64,000 nt of DNA from positions 3,316,501-3,380,500 of the forward strand of contig NZ_JAGINK010000001.1 in NCBI RefSeq assembly GCF_017875955.1, written 5' to 3'. Within the stretch, counting starts at the first letter, position 1, and each line of letters begins with the position of its first letter. Under the pieces are notes generated by a model that was given only the letters and a program-made list of their open reading frames with translations, was not told the DNA's origin and did not search any database. This document shows positions 43,112-54,220 of this stretch, one piece after another. The stretch comes from Pseudomonas sp. BP8. Its GTDB lineage: Bacteria > Pseudomonadota > Gammaproteobacteria > Pseudomonadales > Pseudomonadaceae. A program made the translations under genes and the position numbers.

Positions 43112-43789
43112 TCAGCGCGCCTTGTCTTTCAACGCCACAAAGCTTTTGCGCATGTCGCTGGCCCAACCATCAAGCACCGGCTTGACGTCTTCCAGGGTCA
43201 ACTGCTGGGTATCGTTTTCCAGCTGTTTGCCGCTGCCTTTGCGCACGACCTGGGCGAGTACCTTCTGGTTACCACCGTCCAGGAAAGCCGCCTCCACGGC
43301 GATGTCCACGGCTTGGTCGCGGCCTCCCGCGGCGGTATTCACTGCGGCGGCGACCAGTGCGATCGGGATCACCTCATACGGCTTGAGGCCCTCAGTGTGG
43401 GTTGACACCGCCGTGATGGCAGGGCGGACCACGATGGTATTGGGCCCTGGCGCTTTGGCCAGGGTCATCACACTGCCCAGTTCACGGCGCATGGCGTCAT
43501 TGAAGTAACGCGTGATCGCCTGCAGGGTTTGTGCGGAGATCACCGCCGTCGGTTGCGGCTTGGGGTAGAACTGGCTCGGTTCGATGAACACCTGGGAATA
43601 GTCACTGGCTTTGATGCCAGGGTCTACCCAGCGCATCACCGGCTGGCCGGAGACGCTTTCAGCGGGCTTGAGCCGACTGTAGTCCTTGAGAAACCCGGAA
43701 TACTGGCTCGGATCGACACGGTTGCTGGAGCAGGCGGCCAGGGCCAGCAGGGCAGCACACAGCAGAGTGGCGCGCGGCAGTGGTTTCAT
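43112..43789 (-). CDS. DUF3313 lipoprotein
   Basis: 225 residues. A lipoprotein signal (LLCAALLALAAC, Cys20 with Ser at +2) points to the outer membrane. The body matches the DUF3313 pattern: YSGFLKDYSRLKP after the lipobox, SDYSQVFIEPSQFYP, then VVRPAITAV and the C-terminal LDGWASDMRKSF. Function of the family is unknown. ATG 43789 gives a standard lipoprotein leader; ATG 43804 five codons earlier is possible. Longer open sequence upstream covers the divergent toxin gene and is not part of it. Confidence 0.85.
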   Translation of the reverse strand: MKPLPRATLLCAALLALAACSSNRVDPSQYSGFLKDYSRLKPAESVSGQPVMRWVDPGIKASDYSQVFIEPSQFYPKPQPTAVISAQTLQAITRYFNDAMRRELGSVMTLAKAPGPNTIVVRPAITAVSTHTEGLKPYEVIPIALVAAAVNTAAGGRDQAVDIAVEAAFLDGGNQKVLAQVVRKGSGKQLENDTQQLTLEDVKPVLDGWASDMRKSFVALKDKAR

Positions 43790-43957
43790 GATGAAGGCAT
43801 CCATAGTGGGGACGGCCCCCACAACGCTAGCAGGTGTCGAGCGCTTGGCCAGTGTGTCGAGTATTCCTACCGATAATGCTCCATGAGCCGACTGTTCAGC
43901 CGCAGCGAAAAAATGGAAAACTATGCCCGTTAAGGGTATGGTTTGGGTGGTTGAGTC

Positions 43958-44341
43958 ATGGATGTCTACAAGCGCAAGGATTTCGCGCGATGGCAAGCCA
44001 GCGTCATGCTGACTGACGCCTTGCTGTGTAGCGCGGTCGAAGAGATGTGTAATGGTTTGGTTGATGCGAGTCTTGGCGGGTTCCTGTTCAAGAAGCGTAT
44101 AGCAGCCAATGCAGGTGGAAAGCGGGGAGGATACCGAACCCTGCTGGCGGCCCGTACTGGGAAGCGCTATGTGTTCTTGTACGGTTTTGCCAAAAGTGAC
44201 AAAGCGTCTATCAGCTTGAGTGAGCAAAAAGCGTTGCAGTTTGCCGGCAAAGTATTTCTTGAACTGTCTGCAGTTGATTTGCAAAAGGCGCTGAGGGCAG
44301 GTGTATTGATGGAGGTGTGCTGTGACCAGCAAATTGATTGA
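43958..44341 (+). CDS. RelE/HigB-like toxin of a type II toxin-antitoxin pair
   Basis: 127 residues, basic, with the RelE-superfamily pattern: KDFARWQASVMLTDALLCSAVEEM, then GFLFKKRIA and GGYRTLLAARTGKRYVFLYGFAKSDK, where the arginine and tyrosine stretch is typical of ribosome-dependent mRNA interferases in the DUF1044/HigB2-like group. The gene order toxin-antitoxin and a 20-bp overlap with a helix-turn-helix gene support a HigBA-like module. Activity has not been shown here. Confidence 0.82.
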   Translation: MDVYKRKDFARWQASVMLTDALLCSAVEEMCNGLVDASLGGFLFKKRIAANAGGKRGGYRTLLAARTGKRYVFLYGFAKSDKASISLSEQKALQFAGKVFLELSAVDLQKALRAGVLMEVCCDQQID

Positions 44342-44627
44342 GTCCTTGCGCGAAGACCTCGCCGCCCTCGAAGCGGCGGGTGCTGTCAGCAAGATAACCC
44401 TGCGTGACTTTGAAGCGATCTGTCCCGCTGCAGTTCGCGATTTCAGTGCGCTGGATATCCGTCGGTTGCGCGAGACGCTGAACTTCAGTCAGCCGGTGTT
44501 CGCCCTGCATTTGCACACCAGTGCTTCCACGGTACGCAAATGGGAGCAGGGCGAAACACGGCCTGCGGGGCCTGCCTTGAAACTTCTCAACGTCATAGCG
44601 GACAAAGGGCTGCAGGCCATTCTGTAA
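44322..44627 (+). CDS. XRE-type antitoxin, HigA-like
   Basis: 101 residues. The C-terminal half is a helix-turn-helix of the XRE group: IRRLRETLNFSQPVFALHL followed by TSASTVRKWEQGETRPAGPA and LKLLNVI. The N-terminal half would wrap the toxin. GTG 44322 has GAGG six bases upstream and lies inside the end of the toxin gene, so the two are coupled. Proteins of this kind neutralise the toxin and repress their own operon. The gene converges with puuB with 15 bases between. Confidence 0.85.
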   Translation: MTSKLIESLREDLAALEAAGAVSKITLRDFEAICPAAVRDFSALDIRRLRETLNFSQPVFALHLHTSASTVRKWEQGETRPAGPALKLLNVIADKGLQAIL

Positions 44628-44642
44628 CGCGCTGATAGTGGC

Positions 44643-45938
44643 TTAGCCCAACGCTTCCCGCAGCCGGTACCAGAGCATGCCCAGTGCCAACAGCGGCGAG
44701 CGCAGGGCCTTGCCGCCGGGGAAGGTCAGGTGCGGTACCGCACTGAACACATCCAGCCCTTGGCTGTGACCAACCGCGATAGCCTCGGCGAGCAGTTTGG
44801 CGGTCCAGTGGGTGACGTTCAGGCCATGGCCGGAGTAGCCCTGGGCGTAATACACGTTGGCATGCTGGTTAAGGCGCCCGACCTGCGGAAACCGGTTGGC
44901 GGTGATGCCGATCATCCCGCCCCACTGGTAGTCGAGGCGCACCTCGGCCAGTTGTGGAAACACCTTGTGCAGCTTGGGCAACATGTACGCGCCGATGTCC
45001 TTCGGGTCGCGCCCGGAGTAGTGGCAGGCGCCGCCAAACAGCAGCCGACGGTCGGCAGTCAGGCGGTAGTAATCGAGGCCGACTTTCTGGTCGCACAGGG
45101 CCATGTTCTGCGGGATCAGGGCCTTGGCCAGCGGCTCGGGCAGCGGCTCGGTGGCCACTACGTAACTGCCCGCGGGGAGCACCTTGCCGGTGAGGCGCGG
45201 CTCCAGTTCATCCAGGTGGGCGTTGCAACCCAGTACCAGGCTCTTGGCGCGGACCTTGCCGTGGGCACCGTGCAGGGTCACCGTGCTGCCATGCTCGATG
45301 CGCAGTACCGCACTCTCTTCGAAAATGCGTACGCCCAGATCGGCCGCGGCCTGTGCCTCGCCCTGGACCAGGTCGAGCGGGTGCAAGTGGCCCGAGCCCA
45401 TGTCCACCAGGCCCCCGGCATACTGATCGCTGGCCACCACTTGATGGAGCTGTTCGGCGCCGACCAGGCGGGTTTCATGGCGATAGCCGAGGCTGGCCAG
45501 TTCGTCTTGCTCGGCCTTGAATGCCTCGAACTGTGCCGCAGTGTTGGCCAGCTCGCAGAAGCCCCAGCGTAAATCGCACTGGATGTCGTAGCGGGCGATG
45601 CGCTCACGCACCAACTCGACCGAGTCGAGGCCGGCTTGCTTGAGGTAGCGCACGCCGTCATGGCCGACGTAGCGGGCAAAGCCTGTGACGTCATGGCCGA
45701 TACCGCGAATCAGCTGGCCGCCATTGCGCCCGCTGGCGCCCCAGCCAATGCGCCGGGCCTCCAGGAGAATCACCGAAAGCCCGCGCTCGGCCAGCTCCAG
45801 GGCGGTATTGACCCCGGTCAGGCCGCCGCCGACCACGCAGACATCGGCGCTCAGGTCGCCTTCCAGCGCAGGGTAGCGCACCGCCGCGCGCGCGGTGGCA
45901 GCGTAATAGGAGGCGGTGTGTCGAGTATCAAGGGACAT
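44643..45938 (-). CDS. puuB: Gamma-glutamylputrescine oxidase-like FAD oxidoreductase
   Basis: 431 residues of the DAO family. The FAD motif VVGGGLTGVNTALELAERG is near residue 35, GWGASGRNGGQLIRGIGHD follows, and the C-terminal WGGMIGITANRFPQVGRL and YAQGYSGHGLNVTHW are typical of PuuB and related aminobutyrate-pathway oxidases. With a PuuA-like synthetase in the same operon, oxidation of gamma-glutamylpolyamine to the aldehyde with hydrogen peroxide formation is likely. Pseudomonas genomes carry several paralogues, so the exact amine is not certain. Confidence 0.88.
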   Translation of the reverse strand: MSLDTRHTASYYAATARAAVRYPALEGDLSADVCVVGGGLTGVNTALELAERGLSVILLEARRIGWGASGRNGGQLIRGIGHDVTGFARYVGHDGVRYLKQAGLDSVELVRERIARYDIQCDLRWGFCELANTAAQFEAFKAEQDELASLGYRHETRLVGAEQLHQVVASDQYAGGLVDMGSGHLHPLDLVQGEAQAAADLGVRIFEESAVLRIEHGSTVTLHGAHGKVRAKSLVLGCNAHLDELEPRLTGKVLPAGSYVVATEPLPEPLAKALIPQNMALCDQKVGLDYYRLTADRRLLFGGACHYSGRDPKDIGAYMLPKLHKVFPQLAEVRLDYQWGGMIGITANRFPQVGRLNQHANVYYAQGYSGHGLNVTHWTAKLLAEAIAVGHSQGLDVFSAVPHLTFPGGKALRSPLLALGMLWYRLREALG

Positions 45939-45952
45939 GGCTGGTGCTCGCC

Positions 45953-48450
<2,498 letters not shown>

Positions 48451-48600
48451 ACAGACCTCTTGGTTGGGTTTTATGGCACATGTGCTCAGGGAATCTTCCC
48501 AGGCGACGTACTGCGGGCTATCTTGGGGGCAGCCCGCAGGGTTGATCTATCCACTTCTTTCGCCGGTAAATGCACCAAAAGAGTGCATAAAGGATTTCGC
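48451..48600. promoter_or_regulatory. Divergent puuA-AraC control region with two dyads
   Basis: 150 bp. CTGCGGGCT (48511-48519) and AGCCCGCAG (48531-48539) form a perfect 9-bp inverted repeat with an 11-bp spacer. ATGCAC (48570-48575) and GTGCAT (48583-48588) form a second one, just before the AAGGA of the AraC gene. Both are candidate operators for the regulator. Confidence 0.5.
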
Positions 48601-49530
48601 GTGACAACGCCCAACGCCTCGCAAGTGCAGGCTTTCCACACCAGCGACGTCTCCGAGCAAGTGCGTGCCACCCCCGGTTGGCAGCAGCAGTATCGGCAAA
48701 TGTCGCCGGGCCATTTCAATGGCCAGTTGCGCTGCCTTGGCCTTGACGGCGTGGAGGTTTACGAAGAGCGCTTGAATACCCGCGTGGAGCAGTTCTTCAG
48801 TGCCCCGAGCGGGTCGCTGACGTTCTGCTTTGACCGCAGCGAAAACAGCCTCTACCTGCTCAACGAAGAGAGCCGCAATATCTGGATTACCCCGGAGAAT
48901 TACCACGAGGTGGCAGTGGTCTTTGACCGTGGCTTTGTGCAGGGACATGGGCTCGACGTGGCACGCCTGGAAGGGTTGTTCATGGTGCCGTTGGACAGCG
49001 TCCAGAACGCGCTGTTCGGCAGTTGGCTGAGCGCCACCCTGACGCGCCTGGGCCAGGCCGATTGCCCGTTGCAGGGCAGGGCACTGGCCGAGCAGCTGCT
49101 TGAGGACTGCCTGTTCATTCTGGATAACGCCAGCCAGCGACTGCAGGGTGATGCGCTAGGTCGACGCGGGGAGGCGCGGGCGGTCATGCGCCGGGTCAGT
49201 GACTGGGCCGCTGACTGTCCTGATGAAACGCTCAACCTGGTGGAGTTGGCTCAGGTTGCCGGGGTGTCGGTGCGTCAGTTGCAGCAGACCTTCAAGGCTT
49301 TCACCAACATGCCGCCAGCGCACTGGTTACGCTTGCGCAGGCTCAATGGCGCGCGGCGCGACCTGCTGCGTGGGGGCGAACTGACTGTGGCTGAAGTGGC
49401 AATGCGTTGGTCGTTCTGGCACCTGGGGCGATTTTCCGACAGCTATCGGCAGTTGTTCGAAGAGTTGCCGAGCGAGACGCTCAAGCGCGCCAGTGGGCGT
49501 TTGCCGGTGAAAGCGACGCATACCCTGTAA
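48601..49530 (+). CDS. AraC-family transcriptional regulator
   Basis: 309 residues. The N-terminal domain has VEVYEERLNTRVEQFF and SLTFCFDR of the ligand-binding part seen in EutR-like regulators. The C-terminal region holds two helix-turn-helices: LNLVELAQVAGVSVRQLQQTF and VAEVAMRWSFWHLGRFSDSYR, with the AraC signature ending. GTG 48601 is preceded by AAGGA six bases away. It is divergent from the polyamine operon and the natural candidate to control it; the ligand is not known. It converges with the MFS gene over a hairpin. Confidence 0.9.
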   Translation: MTTPNASQVQAFHTSDVSEQVRATPGWQQQYRQMSPGHFNGQLRCLGLDGVEVYEERLNTRVEQFFSAPSGSLTFCFDRSENSLYLLNEESRNIWITPENYHEVAVVFDRGFVQGHGLDVARLEGLFMVPLDSVQNALFGSWLSATLTRLGQADCPLQGRALAEQLLEDCLFILDNASQRLQGDALGRRGEARAVMRRVSDWAADCPDETLNLVELAQVAGVSVRQLQQTFKAFTNMPPAHWLRLRRLNGARRDLLRGGELTVAEVAMRWSFWHLGRFSDSYRQLFEELPSETLKRASGRLPVKATHTL

Positions 49531-49549
49531 GCGGGGGTTGCTTGGCGAA

Positions 49550-49566
49550 CACCGGCAAAGCCGGTG
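49550..49566. terminator. Hairpin between AraC and MFS genes
   Basis: CACCGGC-aaa-GCCGGTG, a perfect 7-bp stem with a 3-base loop, extended by weaker GCGGGG/CCCCGA pairing outside. It lies between convergent stops at 49530 and 49602 and may be a REP-like element used as a bidirectional terminator. Confidence 0.6.
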
Positions 49567-49601
49567 CTCCCCGAACACATCCTGAAGCTGGCGCTCAGCT
49601 T

Positions 49602-50789
49602 TCAGGCGCCACCCTTCATCCGCCGGGCGACCAGATACACCCCAAGGCCAACCAGCGCAGCTGCAGCGCCGATATAACCGGTACTGGTCCAGCCCAGCCC
49701 GGCGCTGATCGCCATCCCGCCAAACAACGGCCCCAGCGCATTGGCGAGGTTGAAGGCGGCATGGTTGGACGCTGCCGCAAGGCTCGGTGCTTCATGGGCG
49801 ATATCCATCAAGCGGATCTGCAACGGCGCCGCCAAGGCGATCATGGTCCCGACCAGGCCAATGCCCAGCAGGATCGTCCACAGCGAGCTCGCTGCAAACG
49901 TGAAGAACACCAGCACCACCGTCGACCACATCAACACCAGCCCGACCGCGCGGAACCCCAGCCGGTCGAACAGCTTGCCGCCCACGACGTTACCGACGAT
50001 ACCGCCCACGCCGAATGCCGCCAGGCCAAAGGGAATCCACTGCGGGGTTACCTTGGTCACCTCGAGCATGGTCGGTGCCAGGTAACTGAACACGCAGAAC
50101 ATCCCGGCAAAGCCGATCGAGGCAATCGCCAGGGCCATCCACACCTGCGGCAGGCGAAACGCCTGCAGCTCCTTGCGTGGATCGCTGCGCGCTTCATCAT
50201 CACGTTGTGGGACAAAGCGCCAGACCAGCGCGATAGTAGCCAGGGCGATCAACCCCACCAGCACGAATGCCGAGCGCCAACCGAACAACTGGCCCAGCAC
50301 CGTCGCCACCGGATTGCCCAGTAACATGGCCAAGGTCAGGCCCATCATCACCCGTGCCACGGCGCCTGCGCGCTGGTTGCTCGGCACCATGCTCGAGGCC
50401 ACCACCGCCGCGATGCCAAAATACGCGCCATGGGGCAGGCCGCTGATGAAGCGGAAGGCCACCAGGCCGGAGAACGACGGGGCAAACGCTGTGGCCAGGT
50501 TGCCCAGCGCATACAGCGCCATCAACAACAACAGCATGTGCTTGCGCAGTAACTTGGCACCCAGAATCGCCAACGCCGGCGCGCCGACCACTACGCCCAA
50601 GGCGTAGGCACTGATCGCATGGCCAACCTGCGGTTCGCTCAACTGCAGGTTGCTGGCGATATCCGGCATCAGCCCCATGATGGCGAACTCGCCGGTGCCG
50701 ATGGCGAAACTGCCCAGCGCCATGGCGGCCTCCATCTTGCCGACCGAGGTGTTCGCCTGCGCTAGCGGAGAGGGTTCGTGAATAGACAT
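49602..50789 (-). CDS. MFS transporter, drug/proton antiporter-like (DHA1/AraJ type)
   Basis: 395 residues, twelve hydrophobic segments in two sixfold halves. The first helix ALGSFAIGTGEFAIMGLMPDIA and the loop GAKLLRKHMLLLLM fit the family's conserved first-loop region; FRFISGLPHGAYFGIAAVVA is the fourth and fifth helix pattern of AraJ/YdhP-like exporters. Substrate unknown; sugar or drug export is usual for the group. It stands alone between the AraC gene and the type II secretion operon, on the same strand as the latter but separated from gspD by 52 bp. Confidence 0.88.
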   Translation of the reverse strand: MSIHEPSPLAQANTSVGKMEAAMALGSFAIGTGEFAIMGLMPDIASNLQLSEPQVGHAISAYALGVVVGAPALAILGAKLLRKHMLLLLMALYALGNLATAFAPSFSGLVAFRFISGLPHGAYFGIAAVVASSMVPSNQRAGAVARVMMGLTLAMLLGNPVATVLGQLFGWRSAFVLVGLIALATIALVWRFVPQRDDEARSDPRKELQAFRLPQVWMALAIASIGFAGMFCVFSYLAPTMLEVTKVTPQWIPFGLAAFGVGGIVGNVVGGKLFDRLGFRAVGLVLMWSTVVLVFFTFAASSLWTILLGIGLVGTMIALAAPLQIRLMDIAHEAPSLAAASNHAAFNLANALGPLFGGMAISAGLGWTSTGYIGAAAALVGLGVYLVARRMKGGA

Positions 50790-50841
50790 CCAATTCCTTA
50801 CTGAAATACGCTGAAACGTTTGAGGCGGTATCTTAGAGCAA

Positions 50842-53103
50842 TTATTGGGCGCTTTGTGCTTGTAACTTGAGCATCTGCATCTGCTGGCGATAGTCGGCAG
50901 TGACCTGGCGGGCCTGCTCAGGGTTGTTCACCACCTTGGGCGTAATCAGCACGATCAGCTCGGTCCGGTCGCGGCTCTTCGAGCTATTGCCGAACAGCCA
51001 TCCCAGGCCCGGGATGCGCGACAGCCCTGGGACACGGGTGTCGGCCTGGGCGTTGTCCTGCTTGATCAGGCCGCCGAGCAGGACGGTTTGGCCACTTTGC
51101 ACCGCCACCTGGGTCGACACCGCGCGGCTGGAGATGCGTGGGTTGGGTTGGGTGGTGGTCACGGCACTGTCGTCAGCGTCACTGACCTGTTGCTGGATAT
51201 CCATGTACACCAGACCACCGGGATTGATTCGCGGTACCACATCAAGAATGACCCCGGTCTGCACGTACTCGACGCTGCTCAGGGTGGTATCGGAGTTGCT
51301 CGTATTGACCGTGGTCTGGCTGATCGGGATATTGTCGCCGACCTGGATCTGCGCTTGCTGGTTGTTCAGCACCACCAGTGAGGGAGCGGACAGCACCTGG
51401 GTCAGGCCACGGGTTTCCAATGCGCGCAACGCCACCTGCAGATTGCTGCTGACAAACGAATAGAACATCGAGCTGCCGCCCAAGGCGACACCACCTGCGC
51501 CCAAGGCACCCTGGCTACCGCTCTCGTTGGCGACTGTACTGCTCGACGAGTTGCCGGCCAGGCGGCCGAGGTACCATTGCACGCCCAGGTCAAGATCGCC
51601 GGTGAGCTTGACTTCGAGAATGCGCGTTTCGATCTGCACCTGCAGCGGCGGGCTGTCCAGGCGCTTGATGGCCGATTCGATCTCCTTCCACTGGGCGGGC
51701 CGGGTGCGCACGAGCAACTGGTTGCTGCTTTTTTGCGCGGTGATCCGCACCGACTCCTCAAGGCTCTTGGCTGCGCCTTCGCCCGCGTCGCTGTCGCCGG
51801 CCGCCATCGAGCTGTCGGCGCTCTGTTCAACCGAGTCGTCGTAGCCCTCGCTGGACGCGTCGTCCTCGGCGCTGGCCTGGGTGTGCATGGCAGAGCCAGA
51901 CAGGCCCTGGCCAGAAGTGCTGCCGTTAAGTGAACCCAGGCTGGTGGTCTTGAGCCCCGGGGCGACCTTTGCCGCCTTGTCGTCGGCGATCTGCCCCGAG
52001 CCATAAATCTGTCGCAGGTAACGCGCCAGGTCGGCCGCTTTCATGTTGCGCACGTCGTAGACGAACAGCTGTGGCTCGTTGCCGCCGCCTTCGTCGATGG
52101 TCCTGATCCAGTCGCCGACCTCTTGCAGATACTCCGGTTGCGAGGAAATTGCGACGATCGAGTTGGTGCGCTCGTTGGGCATGAACTTGACCATGTCGGA
52201 CAACGGCATGCCGCTGTCGGGGCCGAACAGCTTCTGCAGTTGCGGCATCAGCTCGGCTACCGAGGCGCGTTGCAGCCCGTAGACACCGATTGACATGCCT
52301 TTGAGCCAGTCGACATCAAAGGTATCGATGGTGTCCTGGTAGTTGGCCAGTTCGTCCGGGGTGCCGGCCAGGCTGATCACGTTGCGCGCCGGGTCGACCA
52401 ACAGGAAGGCATTTTCGCGCACGAAGGGCTTGAGCAGCTTCTGCATTTCGCTGGCACCGATGTAGCGCAGCGGGTAGAGCCTGGCGGCAAGCCCCGTGGC
52501 CGGCTGGGCGACTGCAACCTCGGGCACCAGCTTGCCGGCAACGGCCTTGTCGGCGGGCAGGATCACATAGCGATCACCCTGGCGGATCATGGCGTTGTCG
52601 GTCCACGACAGGAGGGTTTCCAGGATCGACAAAGCCTGCTGCTGATTGACCGGCTTGGAGGTCGAGAAGCTGACGTTGCCTTTTACCCCTTGGCTGATGC
52701 TGTAGTTTTCATGCAGCAGATCGCCCATCACGCTGTTGATCACCGCCTCGATGGGCTGGTCGGTGAAGTTGAAGACGATATCGCCTTGCTCGGCCCCGCG
52801 CTTCGCCGCGGTGGCCGCTGGTGGACGGATAAACCGCTGGTTACCCTTGATGATCTGCCGGCCAGGCGCCGCACTGGGCGCCGTCGAGCCAGGGTTAGCT
52901 GCGCTCGGGGCAGGGTTCATGGTCGCAGTTGCAGGCGGCAGCGGGTCGCCGGCGCCGTGCAGCGCTTGTTGCAGCAGCTCAGGATCGCTGTGCAGCTTGC
53001 CAGGCACGCTAGCGCATCCGGCCAGGGCGAGGGCAACGCTCAGGCCGAGTAATGGCGCGCGCAGTGTCAGGAGAGGGGGGCGTGAGGCAAGTTGCTTGGT
53101 CAT
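50842..53103 (-). CDS. gspD: Type II secretion secretin, lipoprotein form
   Basis: 753 residues. The signal ends LALAGC with lipobox Cys30, so the secretin is probably lipidated and self-piloting, as described for HxcQ of P. aeruginosa. N0 is at about 115-180 (DIVFNFTDQPIEAVINSVMG); N1 to N3 follow. An insert of about 70 residues rich in Ser, Gly, Asp and Glu interrupts N3 at roughly 365-435. The secretin core has VQIETRILEVKL, SAPSLVVLNNQQAQIQVGD, VPRINPGGLVYMDI and QSGQTVLLGGLIKQD. A short tail follows RTELIVLITPKVV. It forms the outer-membrane channel. Its first four bases overlap the preceding C/N gene. Confidence 0.95.
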   Translation of the reverse strand: MTKQLASRPPLLTLRAPLLGLSVALALAGCASVPGKLHSDPELLQQALHGAGDPLPPATATMNPAPSAANPGSTAPSAAPGRQIIKGNQRFIRPPAATAAKRGAEQGDIVFNFTDQPIEAVINSVMGDLLHENYSISQGVKGNVSFSTSKPVNQQQALSILETLLSWTDNAMIRQGDRYVILPADKAVAGKLVPEVAVAQPATGLAARLYPLRYIGASEMQKLLKPFVRENAFLLVDPARNVISLAGTPDELANYQDTIDTFDVDWLKGMSIGVYGLQRASVAELMPQLQKLFGPDSGMPLSDMVKFMPNERTNSIVAISSQPEYLQEVGDWIRTIDEGGGNEPQLFVYDVRNMKAADLARYLRQIYGSGQIADDKAAKVAPGLKTTSLGSLNGSTSGQGLSGSAMHTQASAEDDASSEGYDDSVEQSADSSMAAGDSDAGEGAAKSLEESVRITAQKSSNQLLVRTRPAQWKEIESAIKRLDSPPLQVQIETRILEVKLTGDLDLGVQWYLGRLAGNSSSSTVANESGSQGALGAGGVALGGSSMFYSFVSSNLQVALRALETRGLTQVLSAPSLVVLNNQQAQIQVGDNIPISQTTVNTSNSDTTLSSVEYVQTGVILDVVPRINPGGLVYMDIQQQVSDADDSAVTTTQPNPRISSRAVSTQVAVQSGQTVLLGGLIKQDNAQADTRVPGLSRIPGLGWLFGNSSKSRDRTELIVLITPKVVNNPEQARQVTADYRQQMQMLKLQAQSAQ

Positions 53104-53612
53104 GGGGTTTCGATACGCGGAAGAGTGATGGCGGAGGCCTTGGACGGCGGCGGCAGGCGCAGCAGTGGCATGCTCAGGGTGTGGCGTTGCCCGGCACGGG
53201 TGAACGTCGCGCTCAGTGCGGTGAGTTCGCTGAGGGTCCAGCCGCTGTCCAGCGTGGTGCCCAGGGCGACCTTGCTGGCAGGCGTGCTGCCCTCACGCAG
53301 ATAGGCCCAGCGCGACGAGCCATCGAGCACCACGCCAGTCAGGCTCAAGTGGGCCAATGCCGGGGTCTGCTGGCCTGGCGGGTGGGGGTCGGGCTGGCGT
53401 TGGGGGCTGAAGATCGGCTGGGTCCAGGTCAGCGAGCGTGCTGCCTCGTCCAGCGCTGGCAACGGCGCAGGTGGCGCGGCATTCACTGTCTGCGCCGGTG
53501 GGTGGGCCGGCAGCCATTCGGGGCTGTTGGCGGCGCCGAGCAACCAGGCGCTTGCGGCGAGCGCGCCGACGTGGGCCGCAAGCAGCAGCAGGCTTGATCT
53601 GCGCAACTTCAT
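53100..53612 (-). CDS. Type II secretion protein of GspC/GspN (XcpP-like) type
   Basis: 170 residues. One N-terminal membrane segment (LLLLAAHVGALAASAWLLG) is followed by a proline-rich linker and a small beta domain (LSLTGVVLDGSSRWAYL and VALGTTLDSGWTLSELTA) that resembles the HR domain of GspC, which touches the secretin N0. No PDZ or coiled-coil part is present, so it is shorter than XcpP. The position between gspM and gspD fits either GspC or GspN; the HR-like domain favours the C role. It overlaps both neighbours by four bases. Confidence 0.72.
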   Translation of the reverse strand: MKLRRSSLLLLAAHVGALAASAWLLGAANSPEWLPAHPPAQTVNAAPPAPLPALDEAARSLTWTQPIFSPQRQPDPHPPGQQTPALAHLSLTGVVLDGSSRWAYLREGSTPASKVALGTTLDSGWTLSELTALSATFTRAGQRHTLSMPLLRLPPPSKASAITLPRIETP

Positions 53613-54220
53613 GAGTCGCCACCTTGCGGCACTGCCGCGCGCAGATAACCGCGAATCAGCAGGTGTACCTCCAGGCGCCCGGCAGGGCCCTGGGCGGGCG
53701 CGGCCGCCGTGCGACGAATGCTTAATTGGTCAATGAACAGGCTCGGCTGGCCGTACTCCACGCTATGCAGCAGGGCCGCCAAGGGTTCGATGGCGCAGGC
53801 CAGGGTAAGGCTCACGTTGACCTGGCGATAAGGCTCGACCTGATCCTGCTCGGCAGGGACGATTGGCATGCGCTGAGTGATAGCGCAGCCGGGGCCGCGC
53901 TGTGCTTGGGCATTGACCCGCTCGACGGCGTACTGCATGAGATCGGCTGCAACGGCATTGGGGTCTTCACCTGGCAACAAGCTGTTGCGTTGGGCGGGGT
54001 CATTCCGGCTGTGCTCAAGCTGAGCCTGGAGCAGGGGCTGTTGGAGGAGCAGGCCGGCATAGCGCCGTTGTTGCTCACGCAAGGTCTGAGCCTGCTCGTC
54101 GAGGCTGCTCAGCGGCGCAAGTAACAGGCATTCGAGCACGGCGTACCACACTACCCAGGCCAGCAGGCCAAGCAGGCCAAGGGCGGCGAGCTTGCGCTCC
54201 CGGCTAGTGAACGGACGCAT
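53609..54220 (-). CDS. gspM: Type II secretion protein GspM
   Basis: 203 residues. A basic start (MRPFTSRERKLAALG) precedes a membrane helix (LLGLLAWVVWYAVLECLLLAPL), a periplasmic coiled coil (LDEQAQTLREQQRRYAGLL) and a ferredoxin-like domain with YRQVNVSLTLAC. That is the GspM layout of an inner-membrane scaffold that binds GspL. It overlaps gspL by 17 bp and the downstream C/N gene by four. Sequence similarity within the family is low, so the call leans on domain layout and gene order. Confidence 0.85.
   Translation of the reverse strand: MRPFTSRERKLAALGLLGLLAWVVWYAVLECLLLAPLSSLDEQAQTLREQQRRYAGLLLQQPLLQAQLEHSRNDPAQRNSLLPGEDPNAVAADLMQYAVERVNAQAQRGPGCAITQRMPIVPAEQDQVEPYRQVNVSLTLACAIEPLAALLHSVEYGQPSLFIDQLSIRRTAAAPAQGPAGRLEVHLLIRGYLRAAVPQGGDS

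Noticed and set aside
49407..50324. 305-codon plus-strand frame across the AraC end and the MFS gene
   Set aside because: It overlaps two well-supported genes and has no recognisable domain.
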